Shown in pieces: positions 57,651-64,000 of a stretch of 64,000 nucleotides of DNA. The stretch lies in assembly GCF_002234595.1 (NCBI RefSeq), contig NZ_NMUL01000007.1:124001-188000 (forward strand), read 5' to 3'. This stretch comes from Amycolatopsis vastitatis (GTDB lineage Bacteria > Actinomycetota > Actinomycetes > Mycobacteriales > Pseudonocardiaceae). The notes under the pieces are model-generated. The model saw only the letters and a program-made list of their open reading frames with translations, did no database searches and had not been told where the DNA came from. Position numbers and translations under genes: made by a program. Positions within the stretch are counted from its first letter, which is position 1. Each line of letters starts with the position of its first letter.

Positions 57651-58418
57651 GTGCCCGGACTGCTCGAAGGCAAGCGCCTGCTGATCACCGGCATCATCAC
57701 CGACGCGTCGCTCGCCTTCCACGCGGCCAAGATCGCGCAGCAGGAGGGCGCGAAGGTGGTGCTGACCGGCTTCGGCCGCATGTCGCTGGTCGAGCGCATC
57801 GCGAAGCGGCTGCCCGAAGCGGCGCCCGTGATCGAGCTGGACGTCACGAACCAGGAACACCTCGACGGCCTCGCCGACAAGGTCCGCGAGCACGTCGACG
57901 GCCTCGACGGTGTGCTGCACTCGATCGGCTTCGCCCCGCAGACCTGCCTCGGCGCGCCGTTCCTCGACGCGCCCGCCGAAGACGTCAAGACCGCGATCGA
58001 GATCTCGACGTACTCGTACATGTCGCTGGCGAAGGCGTGCTTGCCGCTGCTCGGCCGGGGCGCGTCGTACGTCGGCATGGACTTCGACGCGCGCGTCGCG
58101 TGGCCGGTCTACAACTGGATGGGTGTCGCGAAGGCCGGGCTCGAGTCGGTCAACCGGTACCTGGCCAAGGAGCTGGGGCCGCAGGGCATCCGCGTCAACC
58201 TGGTCAGCGCGGGCCCGATGAAGACGATGGCGGCGAAGTCGATCCCGGGTTTCGTGGACCTGGAGGACGGCTGGGGCGAGCGCGCGCCGCTCGGCTGGGA
58301 CAGCACGGACCCGGACCCGGTGGCGAAGAGCGTCTGCGCGGTCCTGTCGGACTGGCTCCCCGCCACGACCGGCTCGATGATCATGGTCGACGGCGGGGTC
58401 CACTTCCTCGGGATCTGA
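57651..58418 (+). CDS. inhA: Enoyl-ACP reductase InhA-type
   Basis: This 255-residue NADH-dependent reductase completes the fatty-acid elongation cycle. The residues corresponding to mycobacterial InhA S94, Y158 and K165 are S91 (HSIGFAP), Y154 and K161 (YNWMGVAKAG), and the cofactor motif LITGIITDASLAFH is present. The substrate-binding loop before GWGERAPLGW is shorter than in Mycobacterium, suggesting a pocket for ordinary rather than mycolate-length chains. GTG at 57651 follows TTGGAGGACC. It is co-transcribed with fabG. Confidence 0.95.
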   Translation: MPGLLEGKRLLITGIITDASLAFHAAKIAQQEGAKVVLTGFGRMSLVERIAKRLPEAAPVIELDVTNQEHLDGLADKVREHVDGLDGVLHSIGFAPQTCLGAPFLDAPAEDVKTAIEISTYSYMSLAKACLPLLGRGASYVGMDFDARVAWPVYNWMGVAKAGLESVNRYLAKELGPQGIRVNLVSAGPMKTMAAKSIPGFVDLEDGWGERAPLGWDSTDPDPVAKSVCAVLSDWLPATTGSMIMVDGGVHFLGI

Positions 58419-58421
58419 GCC

Positions 58422-59582
58422 TCACACGGCCACCGGCTCACGGTCGTCGCTCCGCTGGACGGCGGCGGCGACCGTGAGCGCGGCCAGCGTGGCCACGCCG
58501 AGGGCGATGCCGGTCCAGGCGACGCTCGGGAAACCGAGCCCGGCGTCGATCGCGACGCCACCCACCCACGGTCCGATCGTGTTGCCGACGTTGAACGCCG
58601 CGGTCGTGCTGGCGCCCACGAGGACGGGAGCGTCACCGGCGACCTGGTAGGCGCGCACGTTCAAGGCCGGGTTGGCCCCGAACCCCGCCACCCCGAAGAC
58701 GAGCACGGCCGCGACGGCCACGAGCGCGTCGGTGGTGAGGGCGAGCACGAGCAGGGCCGCCAGCGCGAGCCCGAGGCAGCCGTAGAGCGTCGCGAACGGC
58801 CGCCGGTCGGCGAGCCGGCCGCCCGCGGTGATCCCGATCAGCGCGCCGACGCCGAACAGCGCGAGAACGCCGGGTACCCCGTCCTCCGGCAGGCCGTCGG
58901 TCTCGGTCAGCAGCGGGGCGAGATAGCTGAACGCGGCGAAGATCATGGCCTGGCACAAGGCGATCACGCCCAGCGCGAGCCAGACGCGGCCGCGCCGGTA
59001 CAGCCGCAGTTCACCGCGCGCGCTCACCGCGTCCCCGGTCGTCTCCGGCACCAGTGCCGCCACCCCGGCCGCCGCGAGCAGCGTCACCGCCGCCACCGCC
59101 CAGAACGCCGTGCGCCAGCCCGCGTGCTGGCCGAGGAAGGTCCCGGCGGGCACGCCGGCGATGTTCGCCACCGTCAGCCCGCCGACGAGCACGGCCATCG
59201 CGCGGCCGCGCTTGGCGACCGGCACGAGCGCGATCGTCGTGGCCAGGGCGACGGCCCAGAACCCGGCGCAGGCGAGCGCGGCGACCACCCGCGTCGCGAA
59301 GAGGGGGGCGTAGCTCCCGGCGAGAGCGCCGACGACGTGCGCCACGACGAACACGCCGAGCATCGCCAGGAGCGTCCGGCGGCGGGGGAGCCGGAGGGTG
59401 CCGATCGCCAGCAGCGGCGCGCCGACGACCATGCCGACGGCGAACGCGGAGATCAGCAGCCCGGCGTCGGGGATGCTCACGTGCAGGTCGGCGGCCATCC
59501 CGGGGACCAGGCCGGTGATCATGAACTCGGACGTGCCCAGCGCGAACACGCTGAGCCCGAGGACGAAGACGGCCAGGGGCAT
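58422..59582 (-). CDS. MFS drug efflux transporter (Cmx/CmrA-like)
   Basis: This 386-residue 12-helix exporter has an N-terminal string FALGTSEFMITGLVPGMAADL and SIPDAGLLISAFAVGMVVGAP that matches the Cmx/CmrA chloramphenicol-efflux branch of the DHA1 family. The drug specificity cannot be read. It is the target of the adjacent TetR gene: both promoters carry a matching 25-bp site (59597-59621 and 60256-60280). Its stop lies 3 bases from the inhA stop, convergent. Confidence 0.9.
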   Translation of the reverse strand: MPLAVFVLGLSVFALGTSEFMITGLVPGMAADLHVSIPDAGLLISAFAVGMVVGAPLLAIGTLRLPRRRTLLAMLGVFVVAHVVGALAGSYAPLFATRVVAALACAGFWAVALATTIALVPVAKRGRAMAVLVGGLTVANIAGVPAGTFLGQHAGWRTAFWAVAAVTLLAAAGVAALVPETTGDAVSARGELRLYRRGRVWLALGVIALCQAMIFAAFSYLAPLLTETDGLPEDGVPGVLALFGVGALIGITAGGRLADRRPFATLYGCLGLALAALLVLALTTDALVAVAAVLVFGVAGFGANPALNVRAYQVAGDAPVLVGASTTAAFNVGNTIGPWVGGVAIDAGLGFPSVAWTGIALGVATLAALTVAAAVQRSDDREPVAV

Positions 59583-59596
59583 GGGGTCCCTCCCAA

Positions 59597-59621
59597 TTAT
59601 GGATCGTTCAGTTCAAAACTG
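59597..59621. promoter_or_regulatory. TetR operator before the MFS gene
   Basis: On the minus strand this site reads CAGTTTTGAACTGAACGATC and then CATAA. It matches the site at 60256-60280 in 21 of 25 bases. It lies 15 bases upstream of the transporter start. Confidence 0.6.
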
Positions 59622-59655
59622 GGCCGGCGCTGGCGGCTGCCCCGGTCGGGGATCG

Positions 59656-60240
59656 TCAGCGAGCGACGATCGCCGAAAGCGCGATGTCGGCGACGGCGTG
59701 CATGCTCTCGCGGCTCGTGCCCCGGCGGGCCATCACGCGCAGACCCGAGGTGGTGCTGAGCAGGAACTCCGCCACCTCGGCGGGATCCAGCCCGTCCCGC
59801 AGGCTGCCGTCGAGCACGCCCTCCCGGACGCACTCGGTGAACATGGTCAGGTTCCGGGCGGTGTCGTGCCGCAGCGCGGCACCCACCTCGTCGTCGGGCA
59901 CGCCGAGCTCGGCGAGGGTGTTGACCACGAGGCAGCCGCGACGGTGCTGCTCGAGGTCGTCCTCGATGGCGCTGTCGAGGACCGCGGCGAGCCGTTCGGC
60001 CGCGGTACCCGGGCCGTCGAGGATCGCTTGCCGCTTGCCGAGCTGGGTGCTGGTGTAGTGCGTCAGCGAACGCCCGAACAGCGCCCGCTTGCTGGTGAAG
60101 GTGTTGTAGACGCTGCTGCGGCCGAGGCCGGTGGCCTCGCACAGGTCCTGCGTCGACGTCGCTTCGTAGCCGGTTTCCCAGAATGCGTGCATCGCCTTCT
60201 CGACGGCGGCGGACTCGTCGAACTCCCGTGGCCTGGCCAT
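59656..60240 (-). CDS. TetR-family efflux regulator
   Basis: This 194-residue regulator has the N-terminal [23 protein letters not shown], then [19 protein letters not shown], and a C-terminal ligand domain. A Cys (RRGCLVVN) in the ligand region resembles repressors of the TetR_C_16/AcrR type. The matching operators in front of the MFS transporter gene and of this gene indicate it represses both. ATG at 60238-60240. It is on the same strand as the transporter gene and upstream of it, with 73 bases between. Confidence 0.92.
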   Translation of the reverse strand: MARPREFDESAAVEKAMHAFWETGYEATSTQDLCEATGLGRSSVYNTFTSKRALFGRSLTHYTSTQLGKRQAILDGPGTAAERLAAVLDSAIEDDLEQHRRGCLVVNTLAELGVPDDEVGAALRHDTARNLTMFTECVREGVLDGSLRDGLDPAEVAEFLLSTTSGLRVMARRGTSRESMHAVADIALSAIVAR

Positions 60241-60255
60241 GGCGCCACCGTATCA

Positions 60256-60280
60256 CAGTTTTGGACTGGTCGATTCATAA
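60256..60280. promoter_or_regulatory. TetR operator before the tetR gene
   Basis: The plus strand reads CAGTTTTGGACTGGTCGATT and then CATAA, 15 bases upstream of the tetR start. It is the partner of 59597-59621, and both lie the same 15 bases from their start codons. Confidence 0.6.
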
Positions 60281-60326
60281 CGGGCCCGGATCGGCGTGCG
60301 GGCCGCCACATCGGCAAGATGACGGG

Positions 60327-61370
60327 GTGGGATACGACGCGTTGCTGTGGCTTTCGTTCGGCGGTCCGGAAGGACCGGACGACGTCATGCCGTTCCTCGA
60401 GAACGTCACCTGGGGCCGGGGCGTGCCGCGGGAGCGGCTCCTCGAAGTCGCCGAGCACTACCGGCACTTCGGCGGCGTCTCGCCGATCAACAAGCTGAAC
60501 CGCGACGCGATGACGGCGGTGGAGAAGCAGCTCGCGGCCGCCGGCATGGACCTGCCGGTGCACTTCGGCAACCGCAACTGGCACCCGATGGTGGAGGACA
60601 CGCTGTCCGCGCTGACGTCGGAAGGCGCGAAGCGCGTTCTGGTGTTCCCGACGAGCGCGTACGGCGGCTACTCGGCGTGCCGTCAGTACGACGAGGACAT
60701 CGAACGGGCCCGGGCCGCGGTCGGTCCGGAGGCTCCGGAACTGGTGAAGATCCGGCAGTTCTTCGACCACCCGCTGTTCGTCGCGGCCGTCGCCGACGGC
60801 GTCCGGGCGGCGCACGCTTCGCTGGGGAACGCGCCGGGGATCCGCACGGTGTTCACGGCGCACTCGGTGCCCGACAGCGCGGACGTCGCTTCGGGTCCGC
60901 CCGCCGAGGGCGGCCGCCGGTACTCGAGGCAGATCGCCGAGGCGGCCCGGCTCGTCGCGGCCGAGGCGGGGATCGCGGAGTACGACGTCGTGTGGCAGTC
61001 GCGGTCGGGGCCGCCGCAGGTGCCGTGGCTGGAACCGGACATCGTCGACCACCTCGACGCCCTCCACGCCGCGGGCGTTCCCGGGGTGGTCGTGTCGCCG
61101 ATCGGGTTCGTCTCCGACCACCTCGAGGTGATCTGGGACCTGGACAACGAGGCGGCGGAACGCGCGGCGGAGCACGGGATGGCGTTCGCCCGCGCCGCGA
61201 CGGCGGGCTCGGACCCCCGGTTCGCCGAGCTGGTGGTGGAGCTGATCCGCGAACACACGCACGGGGTGGCGCCGCGGAAGCTGTCGCCGTTCCCGGTGGG
61301 GGGCTGCACGGTCAACGGCGCGCCCTGCGCGATCGGCTGCTGCGAGCCCGCCCGGCGCCCCGGCCGTTAG
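60327..61370 (+). CDS. hemH: Ferrochelatase (coproporphyrin type)
   Basis: This 347-residue enzyme inserts iron into coproporphyrin III in the actinobacterial coproheme pathway (CpfC). Family landmarks are [52 protein letters not shown] and [16 protein letters not shown]. Four clustered cysteines near the C-terminus ([16 protein letters not shown]) are the usual ligands of the 2Fe-2S cluster. The start is GTG at 60327. It lies downstream of inhA as in mycobacteria (Rv1484-Rv1485), though the efflux pair now intervenes. It converges with a methyltransferase gene, overlapping by 4 bases. Confidence 0.95.
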   Translation: MGYDALLWLSFGGPEGPDDVMPFLENVTWGRGVPRERLLEVAEHYRHFGGVSPINKLNRDAMTAVEKQLAAAGMDLPVHFGNRNWHPMVEDTLSALTSEGAKRVLVFPTSAYGGYSACRQYDEDIERARAAVGPEAPELVKIRQFFDHPLFVAAVADGVRAAHASLGNAPGIRTVFTAHSVPDSADVASGPPAEGGRRYSRQIAEAARLVAAEAGIAEYDVVWQSRSGPPQVPWLEPDIVDHLDALHAAGVPGVVVSPIGFVSDHLEVIWDLDNEAAERAAEHGMAFARAATAGSDPRFAELVVELIREHTHGVAPRKLSPFPVGGCTVNGAPCAIGCCEPARRPGR

Positions 61371-62149
61371 TTCTTCTTGCGCCCCACCAGGTGGAAGACG
61401 CGGCTGAGCCGGCGGTAGGGATCCCGCCGTCCGGCTTCCAGCTCGACGGCCGCCACCCGCTCGGTTTCGGCCGGGTCCAGGTCGGCTCCGCTCAGGTCGA
61501 GCCAGTCGACGAACAGCCAGACTCCGTACCACTGCACGGGTTCCACGCCGCGGCTGCGGACCGCCTCGCCGAGTTCGTCCACCGTGCCGGCCCGGGTCGG
61601 CAGGCCCAGCACCCCGATTTCGGCGCGCGCGTCGAACGCTTCCAGGGCGTCCTCCCAGCGTCGTTCCATGGCTGGGCGCACCGCCGCCGCGTCGGCGTTG
61701 CCCGCCATGATCGACACGAGCCCGCCCGGAGCGGCACAGCGGCACAGCTGGTCGAGGACGGGCTCCGGCCGCTCCAGGTACCCGAGCACGCCGTGGCACA
61801 GGACGGCGTCGAAGCGACGGCCGCCGACCGCTTCCTCGGCGTCCGCGCCGTCCGCTTCCACGAAGGTCACCCGGTCCCGGACCTCGGCCCGGAGCTGCCG
61901 AAGCCGCTGCCGGGCCTTGTCCAGCATCGCCGCCGACGGGTCGAGCAGCGTGACGTCGTAACCCGCGCGCGCCAGCGGGAACGACTGGTGGCCCGCGCCG
62001 CCGCCGACGTCGAGCACCGACGCCGGCGCGGCGGGCAGGTGCTCCAGCAGCTGCCGGTGCATCACATAGGTGCGCACGCGCCCCTTCACGGTGGCGTAGG
62101 CACCGTCGGCGAACTGGTCGGCCAGCGCGGCCCAGGTGTCTTCGACCAT
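61367..62149 (-). CDS. Class I SAM-dependent methyltransferase
   Basis: This 260-residue enzyme has a SAM motif [20 protein letters not shown], the acidic turn [11 protein letters not shown], and [15 protein letters not shown]. It resembles SmtA/UbiE-type methyltransferases of small molecules. A Lys/Arg-rich C-terminus ends the protein. The target is unknown. It converges on hemH with a 4-base overlap and is followed upstream on the minus strand by an unknown gene 13 bases away. Confidence 0.9.
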   Translation of the reverse strand: MVEDTWAALADQFADGAYATVKGRVRTYVMHRQLLEHLPAAPASVLDVGGGAGHQSFPLARAGYDVTLLDPSAAMLDKARQRLRQLRAEVRDRVTFVEADGADAEEAVGGRRFDAVLCHGVLGYLERPEPVLDQLCRCAAPGGLVSIMAGNADAAAVRPAMERRWEDALEAFDARAEIGVLGLPTRAGTVDELGEAVRSRGVEPVQWYGVWLFVDWLDLSGADLDPAETERVAAVELEAGRRDPYRRLSRVFHLVGRKKN

Positions 62150-62162
62150 GGCCCGACCGTAC

Positions 62163-62960
62163 TCAGCCTTCGCGGGCCGTCTGCTCCCCGAACACCCGCA
62201 CCGCTTCGTTCACGGCCGCGCACCGGGCCGCCCGGACCGCGTCCGACAGCGGCCGCAGCGCCTGGGCCCGCAGCGTCGACGCCGAAGCCGACAACGCTCC
62301 GCCCGGGTCGTCGGACGAAGCGACCGCCAGGATCGCCGCGATCTCCTCGGCCCGCTGCAGCACCCGCAGCGCCCGCCCGGGCGTTCCGGCCGGCCAGTCG
62401 ACGTCCGGGCGGGACCGCAGGTGGGCCGACAGCTCCGCCCGCACACCGGGCCGGTCCGAGGCGACGTCCAGCGCCTGCAAGGCACCCGCGCTGGCCCGGA
62501 TCGCGTCCGTCAGCCCGTGTTCGGCCTCGCCGAGCGCCAGGTGCTCCGGGGGCGTCGGCGAAGGCAGCGAGTAGACCGTCCAGCGCACCAGGCCTTCGGC
62601 GATCGGCTCCGGGACGACGCCGAAACCGAGGTCGGGGAGCACGAGTGCGTCGCCGGAGCGCAACGCCGCTTCGGTGAACGGCCCGCCGCCGCCGAGGCCG
62701 CGGACGTCACCCGGCACCGGCAGGACGAGGTGGAGGGATTTCGCTCCCTGCGAACGCAGCGCCACCAGCAGCTGCACCGGGGTGGCGGCCCGGTTGAAGG
62801 CCAGCGGGAGGCCGAACGCCTCCGCCGCGGCCGCGTCGGCGGCGACCACGTCGTGGGCCTCACCCCACGCGAGCAGGGCGTCGAGCACATCGTCGGACGC
62901 CGCGGCTCCGTTCAGCCACGCGCTCGACCAGACCGCGAAAGTCGCACTGGGACGGCACAC
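62163..62960 (-). CDS. Uncharacterised actinobacterial protein
   Basis: This 265-residue soluble protein is rich in Ala. Segments such as FAVWSSAWLNGAAASDDVLD, SLHLVLPVPGDVRGLGGGG and LVLPDLGFGVVPEP are notable. No motif of a known enzyme was recognised. GTG at 62958-62960 is the chosen start. It is divergent from the magnesium-chelatase-type ATPase gene with 100 bases between and is 13 bases from the methyltransferase gene on its own strand, so those two may form an operon. Confidence 0.75.
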   Translation of the reverse strand: MCRPSATFAVWSSAWLNGAAASDDVLDALLAWGEAHDVVAADAAAAEAFGLPLAFNRAATPVQLLVALRSQGAKSLHLVLPVPGDVRGLGGGGPFTEAALRSGDALVLPDLGFGVVPEPIAEGLVRWTVYSLPSPTPPEHLALGEAEHGLTDAIRASAGALQALDVASDRPGVRAELSAHLRSRPDVDWPAGTPGRALRVLQRAEEIAAILAVASSDDPGGALSASASTLRAQALRPLSDAVRAARCAAVNEAVRVFGEQTAREG

Positions 62961-63060
62961 GACGCCCTATTTTACCGGTCCGCCGGGGATGCCCGGTGCG
63001 CGCCCACGCTGGAGTCGCTCCACATCGACGGGCCGCCGATCCGGCAGTAGCGTCGAGCGG

Positions 63061-64000
63061 GTGAACGCTGTTCCAGACGCTCTTCCCCGCACCGCCGGGG
63101 CCCTGCGCGCGGCCGGGTACGAGCCGCGCCCGATCGCCCAAGAGATCCACGACAACCTCCTCGAGGCCCTCAAGACCGGCGAGGACGCCTGGCCCGGCAT
63201 CGTCGGGTTCTCCCGCACCGTGCTGCCCCAGCTGGAACGCGCGCTGCTGGCCGGCCACGACGTCGTCCTGCTCGGCGAACGCGGCCAAGGCAAGACCCGC
63301 CTGCTGCGCACCCTCGCCGGCCTGCTCGACGAGTGGACGCCCGTCATCGAGGGCGCCGAGCTGGGCGAACACCCGCTGCAGCCGATCACGCCCGCGTCGA
63401 TCCGGCGCGCCGCCGAGCTCGGCGACGACCTGCCCGTGGCCTGGCGCCACCGCTCCGAGCGGTACACCGAGAAGCTCGCCACGCCGGACACCTCGGTCGG
63501 CGACCTGATCGGCGACGTCGACCCGGTGAAGGTCGCCGAAGGCCGCAGCCTCGGCGACCCCGAGACCATCCACTTCGGCCTGGTCCCGCGCGCCCACCGC
63601 GGCATCGTCGCCATCAACGAGCTGCCCGACCTGGCCGAGCGCATCCAGGTCGCGCTGCTCAACGTGATGGAGGAGCGCGACATCCAGGTCCGCGGCTACA
63701 CGCTGCGCCTGCCGCTGGACGTCCTGCTCGTCGCCACCGCGAACCCCGAGGACTACACCAACCGCGGCCGGATCATCACCCCGCTCAAGGACCGCTTCGG
63801 CGCCGAGATCCGCACCCACTACCCGTTGGACGTGGAATCGGAGGTGGCGGTCGTCCGGCAGGAGGCGAACCTGGTCGCCGAGGTCGGGGAGCCGCTGCTG
63901 GAGGTGCTCGCCCGGTTCGTGCGCAACCTGCGCGAATCGACGGCGATCGACCAGCGCTCCGGGGTGTCCGCGCGGTTCGCCGTCGCCGCGGCCGAAACCG
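63061..64000 (+). CDS. Magnesium-chelatase-type AAA+ ATPase, 3' truncated by the window
   Basis: The frame opens with GTG at 63061 and runs to the window edge without a stop (313 codons). It contains Walker A GERGQGKTRLL, Walker B IVAINELPDLAERIQVALLN, sensor 1 LLVATANPEDYTNRGRIITP, and an arginine-finger-like segment near SARFAVAAAE. It resembles the ATPase subunit of magnesium-chelatase-like pairs such as mycobacterial Rv0958, which are followed by a VWA protein. A metal-insertion or complex-remodelling role is inferred. The start is supported by the family position but not by a strong ribosome site. Confidence 0.88.
   Translation, partial: MNAVPDALPRTAGALRAAGYEPRPIAQEIHDNLLEALKTGEDAWPGIVGFSRTVLPQLERALLAGHDVVLLGERGQGKTRLLRTLAGLLDEWTPVIEGAELGEHPLQPITPASIRRAAELGDDLPVAWRHRSERYTEKLATPDTSVGDLIGDVDPVKVAEGRSLGDPETIHFGLVPRAHRGIVAINELPDLAERIQVALLNVMEERDIQVRGYTLRLPLDVLLVATANPEDYTNRGRIITPLKDRFGAEIRTHYPLDVESEVAVVRQEANLVAEVGEPLLEVLARFVRNLRESTAIDQRSGVSARFAVAAAET

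Overview
The window is high-GC actinobacterial DNA with many GTG starts and frequent 4-base start/stop overlaps. It carries mycobacterial-type gene neighbourhoods, an ergothioneine cluster, PPE/EspG-like genes and a zinc-finger/GntR cassette. Together these suggest a Pseudonocardiaceae chromosome, most likely Amycolatopsis or a close relative. That assignment is inference from gene content and recalled gene order, not from a database match.

Layout. (1) 1-3864: end of a crotonase and an acyl-CoA ligase, an 83-bp nested palindrome, two paralogous lipoproteins and a small unknown protein. (2) 3922-13089: the Rv1822-Rv1832-like block, made of a CDP-alcohol phosphatidyltransferase, gcvH, garA, a MerR gene, a bifunctional-nuclease-family gene, a second MerR gene, a tandem glycine riboswitch, a VOC protein and gcvP. 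A MerR/thioredoxin/TetR insert interrupts it, and the genes I recall between pgsA2 and gcvH in Mycobacterium (Rv1823-Rv1825) are absent. (3) 13140-17978: a sugar-nucleotide and glycosyltransferase locus with a GT-C/GT2 fusion, GtrA and a clear UDP-sulfoquinovose synthase. (4) 18032-25061: SnoaL-like protein and XRE regulator, an aldo/keto reductase without its catalytic tetrad, a repeat-rich membrane protein, a putative DNA glycosylase and two CNNM/CorC proteins. (5) 25258-31354: AcnR-like regulator, a PE-like/DUF3558/PPE-like/EspG-like set, proline iminopeptidase and an amino-acid dehydrogenase. (6) 31476-40008: LysR, egtABCD with an F420-type gene, a secreted peptidase and MgtC. (7) 40068-49572: acn, RipA-like peptidase, a small insert, then the moxR/DUF58/VWA operon. 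(8) 49574-55345: a minus-strand run containing a transporter / two-component / TAXI-lipoprotein operon. (9) 55346-56815: a GntR plus zinc-finger cassette between 88-bp direct repeats. (10) 56912-64000: fabG-inhA, a regulated efflux pump, ferrochelatase, a methyltransferase, an unknown gene and the start of a magnesium-chelatase-type ATPase.

How the parts work together. Glycine cleavage (gcvH, gcvP), GarA (which in mycobacteria controls 2-oxoglutarate and glutamate metabolism) and aconitase give the window a central-metabolism core. Glycine sensing is visible as RNA, and AcnR-type sites lie at both acnR and acn although the two genes are about 14 kb apart. Fatty-acid elongation (fabG, inhA), phospholipid head-group transfer, peptidoglycan hydrolysis and a candidate sulfosugar pathway form an envelope theme. 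Ergothioneine, thioredoxin and F420-type proteins form a redox theme.

The strongest candidates for something new are the sulfoquinovose/GT-fusion locus, the orphan PE-like/PPE/EspG set, the transporter/two-component/TAXI operon, and the cassette bounded by 88-bp repeats. No rRNA, CRISPR array or complete mobile element was seen. No tRNA was recognised by eye, but a covariance scan was not possible.
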